Shown here: in pieces, positions 1 to 7,492 of the stretch
Layout of the letters: each line of letters opens with the position of its first letter
How positions within the stretch are numbered: the first letter of the stretch is position 1
From: VBDM01 sp035637655
GTDB lineage: Bacteria > Pseudomonadota > Gammaproteobacteria > Burkholderiales > SG8-39
Reading direction: 5' to 3'
Assembly: GCA_035637655.1 (NCBI GenBank)
Contig: DASPWT010000136.1
Span: forward strand, 1 to 7,492
Length of the DNA: 7,492 nt
The notes under the pieces: model-generated
The model's input: only the letters and a program-made list of their open reading frames with translations
Databases searched by the model: none
Told to the model about the DNA's origin: nothing
Position numbers and translations under genes: made by a program

Positions 1-7
1 CTGCCGC

Positions 8-2017
8 TCAATCGCCTCTCTGTCCGGTGATCTCCTCGAAAAACGCCTTGGGCGAAGGATCGCGGCCGAGAAACTCGCGCACCATTTCCGCGGCGGGCCT
101 TTGCCCGCCGTTGGAGAGAATCAGCTCGCGGAAACGCCGCCCGACGGCGGGATTCATGAGGTTCTTTCCGTACACGGACAGCATATCAAGCGCGAGAACC
201 TCCGACCACATGTAGCCATAGTAGCCGGCGCCGTAGCCGCCGACGAGGTGCCCGAATGTGCCGGGAAACTGCGTGTCGGGAACGTAGCCTGTTGGTGTTT
301 CGCCTTCCATCCGGATCCATCCCTGCATCGGATCGACCTCGCGTTCGCCGAAAAGCGCCATGTCGTACGAGGCGTACAAATGCTGCCGCCCGTACCGGAT
401 GCCCCGGCCAAACGAGCGCGCCGCGTGCAATCGCTTCACCAGCGCTTCGTCGACTTCGGGACAGGCCTTGCAGTACTGATGAACCAGGCGCAACGGCTCC
501 TTCTTGCGGGTCCACTCCTCGTACATCTGCGACGGCGCCTCGACGAAATCGCGCTCCACGTTAGTGCCGCCCTGGCTCGCGTAGCGCGTCCGGGAAAGAA
601 CCCCGTGCAGGATGTGTCCGAACTCGTGCAGCAGCGTTTCCAGCTCGCGGTGATTGAGGCCGCTGCGATCCAAGTTGGCGACCAGCACGCTGATCGGGGT
701 GCGCCTGGCGAGCAAGCTGACACTGCGGACTCCGAAAGCGGCTGCGTGACTGTACTTGCCATCGCGCGGAAACAAATCGAGGTACACACCGCTCAAGAAC
801 ATGCCGGTTTTGCCGTCGATCACTTCATAGTAACGCACGGAAGGATGCCAAAGCGGCGCCTTCGCCGGAACGAACCTGACGCCGTACAGGCTGCCGGAAA
901 CCGCGAATACCCACGCAACGCTTGCGTCGGTAGGGAAATACGCGCGCAAGGCCTCCTGATCGATGTTGTAGCGCGCCTTCTTGAGCTGCTCTTGATAGTA
1001 CGGAAGGTCCCAACGGTTCAACGTCACTTCCTGGACGCTCTTGCCCAGGCGCTCGGCCTTGAACGCGCGCAATTCGCCGATCTCCCTGCGCTCGACTTCT
1101 CGAACCTTGCCCTCGACCTCGTCCAGAAAGCGGTGAACCGTTTCCGGGCTTTCGACCATGCGCCGCCGCGTCACGAAATGGGCGTAGCTCGGCAGCCCGT
1201 ACAAGCTCGCGATTTCCCGGTTCAAACGGGCCGCCTCGCCGAGCAGGTCCAGGTTCTGCGGCGTGCCGCGGTTGTTGAACGCGATGTAATACCGGCGGCG
1301 CGCCTCCTCGTTTTCCGCGTTGGCCATGAAGGGCTCGTACTCGGGGTATTCGAATCCGAGCAAGTAGTTGCCCTTGTCGTCGCGCCGCGCCTTCTCCAGG
1401 TAGGAGGCGGGCAGCCCTTTCATTTCCTCGGGGGAAAAAGCAAGCCGCGTCTTGTTGTCCCGGATATTGCGCGCGAATGCCTGGCGAACCTCCTCCAGGC
1501 GCTGCAGGATCAGCTTCATGCGGGCGCGTCTTTCCGGCGGCAGGGCCACTCCCGTATCCTCGAATGCCTCCACCACGTCCTTCTTGAGCTTGCGGTCGAT
1601 ACGGTCGGTGGGAGTGATGCGTTGAAAATGCGCGTAGATCTTTTCATTCTGGAACAGCTCGGTACCGAGCTCGTTTATCTTGAGCAGGCAGGACTCGCCC
1701 GCGGTGCGAGTCGCGGCATCGGGCGATGCGTTGGTCAGTATTTCTACCGGTCCTTGCGTGTCCTCGATGAGGATCTGCATACGATTCCACGTCCCGAACA
1801 CGCGCTCGAGCGTCGCTTGTGAAAGCGGCAGGCGTTCCAGGGCGGCGATTTCGCCCCGCGTTTTCGATAAGGTCTCGCCGCACACCTTGTCGATGTCGGG
1901 CGCGTTCCAGATCGGAATCTGTGGACGCGGGGCCGTCCACGCAACCGGGGCGAAGGCGCCGCAGAGCGCGGTCAGGACGAGCCGGCGCGCTGAGCGGCCG
2001 AAAATCCATTCTTTCAT
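8..2017 (-). CDS. Exported M3-family zinc oligopeptidase (thimet oligopeptidase / OpdA-like)
   Basis: This is a zinc endopeptidase that cuts short peptides. Numbered from the ATG at 2017 (669 aa), the zinc motif HEFGH lies at 464-468. The third ligand, Glu493, sits 29 residues after the first His, the spacing of thimet oligopeptidase. His590, Tyr595, Tyr599 and Tyr602 reproduce the spacing of that enzyme's substrate-binding His600, Tyr605, Tyr609 and Tyr612. All catalytic parts are therefore present, and the length is near the roughly 680 aa of OpdA. The N-terminus looks like a signal peptide: a basic stretch ending in ARR (10-12), then a hydrophobic run to about residue 27. The cleavage site is unclear. 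The ATG at 2017 is preferred because it places this signal directly at the start; an in-frame TTG at 2050 overlapping the oppF stop would add 11 residues. Neither start has a strong ribosome binding site. It is the last gene of the opp operon, 29 bases after oppF. Export is inferred; the family assignment is firm. Confidence 0.93.
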   Translation of the reverse strand: MKEWIFGRSARRLVLTALCGAFAPVAWTAPRPQIPIWNAPDIDKVCGETLSKTRGEIAALERLPLSQATLERVFGTWNRMQILIEDTQGPVEILTNASPDAATRTAGESCLLKINELGTELFQNEKIYAHFQRITPTDRIDRKLKKDVVEAFEDTGVALPPERRARMKLILQRLEEVRQAFARNIRDNKTRLAFSPEEMKGLPASYLEKARRDDKGNYLLGFEYPEYEPFMANAENEEARRRYYIAFNNRGTPQNLDLLGEAARLNREIASLYGLPSYAHFVTRRRMVESPETVHRFLDEVEGKVREVERREIGELRAFKAERLGKSVQEVTLNRWDLPYYQEQLKKARYNIDQEALRAYFPTDASVAWVFAVSGSLYGVRFVPAKAPLWHPSVRYYEVIDGKTGMFLSGVYLDLFPRDGKYSHAAAFGVRSVSLLARRTPISVLVANLDRSGLNHRELETLLHEFGHILHGVLSRTRYASQGGTNVERDFVEAPSQMYEEWTRKKEPLRLVHQYCKACPEVDEALVKRLHAARSFGRGIRYGRQHLYASYDMALFGEREVDPMQGWIRMEGETPTGYVPDTQFPGTFGHLVGGYGAGYYGYMWSEVLALDMLSVYGKNLMNPAVGRRFRELILSNGGQRPAAEMVREFLGRDPSPKAFFEEITGQRGD
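91..110. repeat. GC-rich hairpin near the 3' end of the peptidase gene
   Basis: A perfect 8-bp stem (CGGCGGGC and its complement) surrounds a 4-base loop. It lies about 80 bases before the peptidase stop, inside the codons for the GGQRPAA stretch. No U-tract follows it in the direction of transcription, so it is not an intrinsic terminator. It may simply result from codon use. Confidence 0.3.
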
Positions 2018-2046
2018 TTGCTGGAGTCGAGGTCGATATACATCCC

Positions 2047-3039
2047 TCAAACCGCGTTTACCTGTTCAAGCCGCAAGCAGGCGGCCTCATGCCCCGTCCG
2101 AAACGCTTCGAGACGCGGCTGGTCGCGGCTGCACTCGGGGATCGCATAAGCGCAGCGCGGGTGGAACGGGCAGCCGGCGGGAGGATTCACAGGCGAGGGC
2201 GGATCGCCCGCCAGGAGGATCCGCCTCCTCGTGCGCTCCCGTTCCGGATCGGGCAAGGGCATCGCGCTCGCCAGCGCCTTGGTGTAGGGGTGCAGCGGGC
2301 GTTCCAGCACCTCTGCCGCCGGCCCAAGCTCCACAATCTTGCCGAGGTACATCACCGCGATCCGGTCCGAGATGTGCTTCACCACCGCGAGGTCGTGGGA
2401 AATGAAGATCATCGTCAGGCCCATCTCGCGCGTCAATCCCGCGAGCAGATTGATGATTTGCGCCTGGATCGAGACGTCCAGCGCCGAAACGGGCTCGTCC
2501 GCGACGATGAGCCGCGGCCGCACCGCCAGCGCGCGGGCAACCGCGATGCGCTGCCGCTGCCCGCCGGAGAACTCGTGCGGATATTTGCGGCTGAAGCGCG
2601 CGGCAAGGCCGACACGGTTGAGCAGCGCCGAGACTTCTGCGGCAAGTTCTGCGCGGGAAACCGCGCGATGCGCCTGGATCGCCTCGGCGATCGTGTCGTA
2701 TACCGTCATGCGCGGGTTGAGAGACGCATACGGATCCTGAAAGACCATCTGGAAATCGGCTCGGGCGGCGCGCAGTTCCTCAGGCGCCAGTTCGGCCAGA
2801 TTCCTGCCGGCCAGGATCACCGTGCCCTCCGTCGGCGGCACCAGACGCAGGATGGTGCGGGCGAGGGTGGACTTGCCGCATCCCGACTCGCCCACCAGGC
2901 CGAGCACCTCGCCTTGCGCAATCGAAAGGGAGACGCCATCCACGGCCTTGACCGTTGCGGCGCCGCGGCCAAACAGCATTCCGCGCTCGAGCGGAAAGTG
3001 CGTCCTGACGCCTTTCACCTCCAGCAGCGGTTCTTGCAT
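2047..3039 (-). CDS. oppF: Oligopeptide ABC transporter ATP-binding protein OppF
   Basis: This is one of the two cytoplasmic ATPases that power peptide import, and it pairs with OppD. In the 330-aa product the Walker A motif GESGCGKST is at 50-58, the Q-loop Gln at 101, the signature FSGGQ at 157-161, Walker B ending in DEP at 181-183, and the H-loop His at 215, so it should be able to hydrolyse ATP. The C-terminal oligopeptide-transporter domain (HPY at 250-252) carries Cys290, Cys296, Cys303 and Cys321, the arrangement linked to an iron-sulfur cluster in Dpp/Opp ATPases. The ATG at 3039 is 5 bases after the oppD stop. A GTG at 3048 that overlaps that stop would add three residues. The ribosome binding site is weak, so translational coupling to oppD is likely. 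The downstream peptidase follows closely. A Dpp-type dipeptide system is the main alternative name, but the OppA-like binding protein in the same operon favours Opp. Confidence 0.94.
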   Translation of the reverse strand: MQEPLLEVKGVRTHFPLERGMLFGRGAATVKAVDGVSLSIAQGEVLGLVGESGCGKSTLARTILRLVPPTEGTVILAGRNLAELAPEELRAARADFQMVFQDPYASLNPRMTVYDTIAEAIQAHRAVSRAELAAEVSALLNRVGLAARFSRKYPHEFSGGQRQRIAVARALAVRPRLIVADEPVSALDVSIQAQIINLLAGLTREMGLTMIFISHDLAVVKHISDRIAVMYLGKIVELGPAAEVLERPLHPYTKALASAMPLPDPERERTRRRILLAGDPPSPVNPPAGCPFHPRCAYAIPECSRDQPRLEAFRTGHEAACLRLEQVNAV

Positions 3040-3044
3040 GGCTT

Positions 3045-4028
<984 letters not shown>

Positions 4029-4032
4029 GCGT

Positions 4033-4932
4033 TCAGTCCTTCGAGGCCCGGACGTCGAGCGCATCGCGCAGGCCGTCGCCGAGGAAATTCAGCGAGAACA
4101 GCGTCGCCGCGAATACCGCGGCCGGGTAGATCAGCAGCCAGGGCGCCTCCTCCATCTGCTCGGCGCCCTCCTTGATGAGCAGTCCCCAGGAGCTCATCGG
4201 CGGCTGCACGCCGAGCCCGAGGAAACTCAGAAAGGCCTCCAGCAGCATCACCGCGGGAATGGTGAGCGTCGTGTACACCATCACGGGACCGAGCACATTG
4301 GGGACCACGTGGCGCAGAACGATGCGGCGTTTGCGCAGGCCGAGCGCGACCGCCGCCTCGATGAATTCCTGCCGTTTGAGCGCCAGGACCTGCCCGCGCA
4401 CGATGCGCGCCATGGTCAGCCATTCGACCGCGCCGATGGCGACGAACAGCAGGATGAAATTGCGGCCGAAAACCGTCATCAGCAGAATCACGAAGATCGT
4501 GAACGGCAGGGCGTAGAGGATGTCGACGATGCGCATCATCACGGCATCGAGCCTTCCCCCGGCATAGCCGGCGATCGATCCCCACAGCACGCCGATGGTG
4601 AGCGAAACGCTGGTCGCCGCGAGCCCCACCAGCAACGAGACGCGGCCCCCGAAGAGCAGCCGCGCAAGCTGGTCGCGGCCAAGCTTGTCGGTGCCCAGCA
4701 GATGCGCCGCGCTCGGCGGCGCGGCGCCCAAGGCGAGATTCTGTTCCTCGTACGAGTAAGCAAGGAACAACGGCCCGAACAGCGACAGTGCGGTCAGCAC
4801 GATGAGCACGACGCCGCCGATGACCGCCATGCGGTTGCGGCGCAGGCGCGCCCACGCGTCCTGCCAGAGCGAACGCCCCGGCTCCACCGCGTCGGCGGCG
4901 AGCGCGGGCGATGCAGTCGCAGTCACGGGCAC
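4033..4932 (-). CDS. oppC: Oligopeptide ABC transporter permease OppC
   Basis: This is an inner-membrane subunit that forms the peptide channel with OppB. The 299-aa product begins with a polar N-terminus of about 35 residues, followed by a first membrane segment at about 36-58. The family motif HLLGTDKLGRD is at 77-87. Further hydrophobic segments lie at about 97-120, 137-155, 158-175, 217-242 and 264-285. The cytoplasmic EAA loop, which contacts the ATPase, is seen around Glu192-Ala-Ala and Gly198. The length matches E. coli OppC (about 300 aa). The start is a GTG at 4932, 3 bases after the oppB TAG stop; a second GTG at 4926 is also possible. No good ribosome binding site is seen, so translation is probably coupled to oppB. 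The stop lies 4 bases before the oppD start. Confidence 0.93.
   Translation of the reverse strand: MPVTATASPALAADAVEPGRSLWQDAWARLRRNRMAVIGGVVLIVLTALSLFGPLFLAYSYEEQNLALGAAPPSAAHLLGTDKLGRDQLARLLFGGRVSLLVGLAATSVSLTIGVLWGSIAGYAGGRLDAVMMRIVDILYALPFTIFVILLMTVFGRNFILLFVAIGAVEWLTMARIVRGQVLALKRQEFIEAAVALGLRKRRIVLRHVVPNVLGPVMVYTTLTIPAVMLLEAFLSFLGLGVQPPMSSWGLLIKEGAEQMEEAPWLLIYPAAVFAATLFSLNFLGDGLRDALDVRASKD
4037..4041 (-). promoter_or_regulatory. Ribosome binding site of oppD (AAGGA)
   Basis: AAGGA on the minus strand lies inside the last sense codons of oppC, 8 bases before the GTG at 4028. It is the clearest Shine-Dalgarno match among the junctions of this operon and it decides the oppD start. Because it lies just before the oppC stop, ribosomes finishing oppC would be well placed to restart on oppD. 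Confidence 0.7.
4704..4727. repeat. GC-rich inverted repeat inside oppC
   Basis: A perfect 9-bp stem (GCGCCGCGC and its complement) surrounds a 6-base loop. It falls in the Ala/Pro-rich linker of OppC just before the HLLGTD motif. GCG/GCC-rich codons easily create such repeats, so a function is doubtful. Confidence 0.3.
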
Positions 4933-4935
4933 GGG

Positions 4936-5853
4936 CTAATTGGCGCGCTGCTTCGGGTTCAGCATGGCCTGGGCGATGTCGGCCGCCAGATTCAAGGCGA
5001 CGACAAGTGCGGCGTAGAACAGGGCGGTGCCGATCGTGAGCGTCGCGTCGCGGTTGAAAACGCTGGTCACGAAGTGGCGGCCGAGGCCCGGAATATTGAA
5101 GATCGTCTCGATGACAAACGACCCCGTGAGGATGCCCGCGATACCCGGGCCGAGAAACGACACCACGGGCAGCAGTCCGCCGCGCAGCGCATGCCGGAAA
5201 ACCACGCGGGTCTCCGAGGCGCCCTTGGCGCGCGCGGTCCGGATGAAGTCCTGGTTCAGCACTTCGAGCATGCCGCCGCGCGTGAGGCGCGCAATGTAGC
5301 CCGCGTACACCAGGCCGAGCGTCAGCGAGGGCAGCACGCGATCACGCGCGAAATCCCAGCCCGAGGCGTTGAATTGTTCGAAGTGCAGCGCGAACACCAG
5401 CACCAGCAGCGGCCCCATCACGAACGTGGGCAGGCAGATGCCGGCCATCGCGGTGGTCGACGCGAGATAGTCGATCCAGGTGTTCCGCCTGACCGCCGCT
5501 GCAATGCCCAACGGGATGCCGACCAGAAGCGCGACGCACAGCGCGATGCCTCCGAGCTCTAGCGATACCGGCAGCGCCGCCGCGATCAGCTCGTTCACCG
5601 AGCGGTTGGCGTGCTTGAACGACGGGCCGAGGTCGCCGCGCAGGAGGTTCCCCATGTAGCTTGCGTACTGCTTCCACAGCGGCTGGTCGAGGCCGTAGAA
5701 CGCCTCGATCTGCACTTTGATCTCCTGCGGGATGTTTTTTTCCGTGTCGAGCGGGCCGCCGGGCACCGCCTTCATCATGAAGAACGTAATCGTCGCCACC
5801 AGCACCAGGACCGGAATCGTCTCGAGGATCCGGCGGGCGATCAATTGCAGCAT
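4936..5853 (-). CDS. oppB: Oligopeptide ABC transporter permease OppB
   Basis: This is the other channel-forming inner-membrane subunit. The 305-aa product matches E. coli OppB in length (about 306 aa). It starts with the usual ABC-permease N-terminus: a short basic MLQLIARRIL, then a membrane segment to about residue 28, followed by a periplasmic stretch with GLDQPLW (54-60) and GDLGPSF (73-79). Further hydrophobic segments are at about 98-122, 135-157, 174-188, 228-250 and 272-295. The EAA-like coupling loop is around DFIRTARAKG (202-211). The ATG at 5853 was chosen because it begins exactly at this family N-terminus; the open frame runs on to 5973 but the added residues would overlap oppA and do not look like a permease. 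The gap to the oppA stop is 19 bases, with only a weak GGCGAG as a possible ribosome binding site. Confidence 0.94.
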   Translation of the reverse strand: MLQLIARRILETIPVLVLVATITFFMMKAVPGGPLDTEKNIPQEIKVQIEAFYGLDQPLWKQYASYMGNLLRGDLGPSFKHANRSVNELIAAALPVSLELGGIALCVALLVGIPLGIAAAVRRNTWIDYLASTTAMAGICLPTFVMGPLLVLVFALHFEQFNASGWDFARDRVLPSLTLGLVYAGYIARLTRGGMLEVLNQDFIRTARAKGASETRVVFRHALRGGLLPVVSFLGPGIAGILTGSFVIETIFNIPGLGRHFVTSVFNRDATLTIGTALFYAALVVALNLAADIAQAMLNPKQRAN

Positions 5854-5872
5854 GTGGTGCGCGCTCGCCGTT

Positions 5873-7492
5873 TCAGGGCCGCCGCGCTGCGGCGCTTGCC
5901 GTCGCCAGAGATGCTTCCGGCCGCGGCGCGAGCCACACGTACGGATAGGGATGGTGATCGAGAATCGTGGCATTCCAGCCGCGCACCTCCGGTCGGAGCA
6001 GGTAGACGCGCGTGTAGTGATAGATCGGGATCACCGGCATCTCGTCGAGAAAGATCGCCTCGGCCTTCTGGAACAGCTCGTAGCGGGTCTGCCGGTCGCC
6101 GAGCCGGGACGCCTCCTTGAGCAGGCGGTCGTATGCGGCATTCGTCCATCCGGTCCGGTTGTTGCCGCTCTCGGCAAGGAACGTCTCGAGGAATGTCGAC
6201 GGATCCGCGTAGTCGCCGATCCAGCCGGCGCGCGACACGTCGTAATCCTTGCGCTTTTCCGTGTCGAGATAGACCTTCCATTCCTGGTTGAGCAGCCTCG
6301 CGTCGATTCCCAGCTCCCTCTTCCACATCTGCTGGATCGCCTCGGCGACGGACTTGTGCGACTCGGACGTGTTGTACAGGATGTCGAATGGAGGAAACCC
6401 CTTGCCGCCCGGATATCCGGCCTGCGCGAGCAGCCGGCGCGCGCCCTCGGGGTCGTAGCGGATCGCGCTGCGGGACGTGTAACCGACCGTGTCGGGCGGC
6501 GTGAAGTAGTAGGCCGGCAGCTGGCCGCCTCGCGTGACGTTTTCAACGATGGTTTTCCGGTCGATCGCCATCGCCAGCGCCTGGCGCACGCGCTTGTCCC
6601 TGAACTGCGGCCGCGTCGTGTTGATGCGGTAGAAATACGCGCCAAGATATGGATCGATGCGCAGCAGCTGCGGACTGTCCCTGCGGTAGACCGAAATCTT
6701 CGACTGCGGGACTTCCTCGGTCACGTGCAGCTGTCCCGAACGGAACGAGCGCTCCTCAGTGTCGTTGCTCTCGATCGGATGAAAATGAATTTCGTTCAAC
6801 CTCACGCTTGCCGCGTTCCAGTAGAGCGGGTTCTTCTTCACCACGATGACGTGGCCGACGTTCCAGCGCGCGAGCACAAAGGGCCCGTTGCCGACGAAAT
6901 TGCCCGGCCGCGTCCAGCGGTTGTTGCGCTGATAGGGATCGCCGTACCGCGCGATCGTCGGCAGATGCACCGGCCACCACGAATAGTGATTGAGCAGCGA
7001 CAGGAAATACGGCACCGGCCCGTTGAGCGTGATGCGCAGGGTGCGCTCGTCGAGCGCCTGCGCGCCGACGCTCGAGAAGTCCTGCGTCTTGCCCTTGTAG
7101 TAATCCTCCGCGCCCTTCATGACGAAATACATGTAGGCGTATTCGCAGCCCAGCGACGGCGTGAGCGCTCGCCGGTAGGAGCGCACGAAATCGTGCGCCG
7201 TCACCGGATCGCCGTTCGACCAGCGGATGCCCGCACGCAGATGAAACGTGTAGGTCGTGCCGTCCGGCGAAATGTCCCAGCGCTCCGCCTGCCCGGGCAC
7301 CGGATGCAGATCGGTCGGGTCCTCGGTGACCAGATTTTCGATCAGCGCCTGCAGGATGTGGTGCTCCGGCACGCCCTGGACGATGTGCGGATCGAGTTCC
7401 TGGGGGTCGGATTTGTTGCCCTTGTGGAGGATCTGCAGCCGATCGCCCTCGCCCACGAGCGTGGGCGGCTTGCTGCAACCGGCGACAAGCGC
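5873..7492 (-). CDS. oppA: Oligopeptide-binding protein OppA, lipoprotein type (5' end outside the window)
   Basis: This is the substrate-binding protein that captures peptides outside the inner membrane and delivers them to OppB-OppC. The visible part is 539 aa, and the frame is open to the window edge. A GTG at 7456 is not the true start, because the frame above it encodes the end of a signal peptide with a lipobox. From the lipobox Cys as residue 1, the mature protein is 534 aa, a normal size for SBP family 5. The family signature lies in the AERWDISPDG...HDFV region. Similarity to E. coli OppA runs throughout: DPHIVQGVPE near the start, LYNTSESH, NQEWK, RAGWIGDY and the late VIPIYHYTR. 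By this similarity His374, Arg416 and Asp422 correspond to peptide-end ligands His371, Arg413 and Asp419 of E. coli OppA, which favours oligopeptides as substrate. An Ala-rich tail of roughly a dozen residues follows the conserved end. It is the first visible gene of the operon. Confidence 0.95.
   Translation of the reverse strand, partial: ALVAGCSKPPTLVGEGDRLQILHKGNKSDPQELDPHIVQGVPEHHILQALIENLVTEDPTDLHPVPGQAERWDISPDGTTYTFHLRAGIRWSNGDPVTAHDFVRSYRRALTPSLGCEYAYMYFVMKGAEDYYKGKTQDFSSVGAQALDERTLRITLNGPVPYFLSLLNHYSWWPVHLPTIARYGDPYQRNNRWTRPGNFVGNGPFVLARWNVGHVIVVKKNPLYWNAASVRLNEIHFHPIESNDTEERSFRSGQLHVTEEVPQSKISVYRRDSPQLLRIDPYLGAYFYRINTTRPQFRDKRVRQALAMAIDRKTIVENVTRGGQLPAYYFTPPDTVGYTSRSAIRYDPEGARRLLAQAGYPGGKGFPPFDILYNTSESHKSVAEAIQQMWKRELGIDARLLNQEWKVYLDTEKRKDYDVSRAGWIGDYADPSTFLETFLAESGNNRTGWTNAAYDRLLKEASRLGDRQTRYELFQKAEAIFLDEMPVIPIYHYTRVYLLRPEVRGWNATILDHHPYPYVWLAPRPEASLATASAAARRP
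7450..7467. repeat. Short inverted repeat just after the OppA lipobox
   Basis: A perfect 7-bp stem (CGCCCAC and its complement) surrounds a 4-base loop (GAGC). It lies in the linker codons that follow the lipobox. It could fold in the mRNA near the 5' end of oppA, but chance in GC-rich coding DNA is as likely. Confidence 0.3.
7475..7492 (-). other. Lipobox of OppA (end of lipoprotein signal peptide)
   Basis: The last codons before the window edge encode A-L-V-A-G-C, with the Cys codon at 7475-7477. V-A-G-C fits the signal peptidase II lipobox, and the following SKPPTLVGEG is a flexible linker typical after a lipidated Cys. The basic and hydrophobic parts of the signal peptide lie outside the window, so the call rests on the C-terminal part only. 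Confidence 0.75.

Noticed and set aside
91..110. GC-rich hairpin as a transcription terminator of the operon
   Set aside because: It is inside the peptidase coding region, before the stop codon, and no T-run follows on the transcribed strand.
2014..2043. Nine-codon mini-ORF (MYIDLDSSK) whose stop overlaps the peptidase ATG as ATGA
   Set aside because: Its GAGGG lies directly against the ATG, too close to work as a ribosome binding site, and so short a frame is likely to occur by chance.
5854..5973. N-terminal extension of OppB to 5973
   Set aside because: It would overlap the 3' end of oppA by about 100 bases and encodes a basic, non-permease stretch; the family N-terminus begins at the ATG at 5853.

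Overview
The window is one tightly packed minus-strand operon, read from right to left. It holds a complete oligopeptide (Opp-type) ABC importer followed by an exported zinc metallopeptidase of family M3. In transcription order: a lipoprotein-type substrate-binding protein OppA (5' end cut by the right edge of the window), the permeases OppB and OppC, the two ATPases OppD and OppF, and a thimet-oligopeptidase-like M3 peptidase ending 8 bases from the left edge. Gaps between genes are only 3 to 29 bases, no internal promoter or terminator is visible, and there is no stretch of 300 bases without a gene. The operon promoter would lie beyond position 7492. Any terminator would lie left of position 1.

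The DNA is GC-rich, some starts are GTG, the binding protein carries a lipobox, and the peptidase has a cleavable-type signal sequence. Together with the E. coli-like OppA and OpdA/thimet-type peptidase, this suggests a Gram-negative bacterium, most likely a GC-rich proteobacterium (a betaproteobacterium is my guess). This is an inference from style only; no marker gene is present.

The parts fit one job. Peptides outside the inner membrane are bound by OppA, passed through the OppB-OppC channel and imported using ATP hydrolysed by OppD-OppF. The peptidase, apparently exported, could trim larger peptides to a size the importer accepts, or degrade signal and waste peptides in the periplasm.

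I do not see a previously undescribed system here. The most useful observations are: the lipobox at the window edge, which shows that OppA starts outside the window; retention of most OppA peptide-end ligands but apparent loss of the equivalent of Lys307; the identically spaced four-cysteine motif in both ATPases; the pairing of an exported M3 peptidase with opp genes; and a 14-bp perfect palindrome at the oppD/oppF junction.
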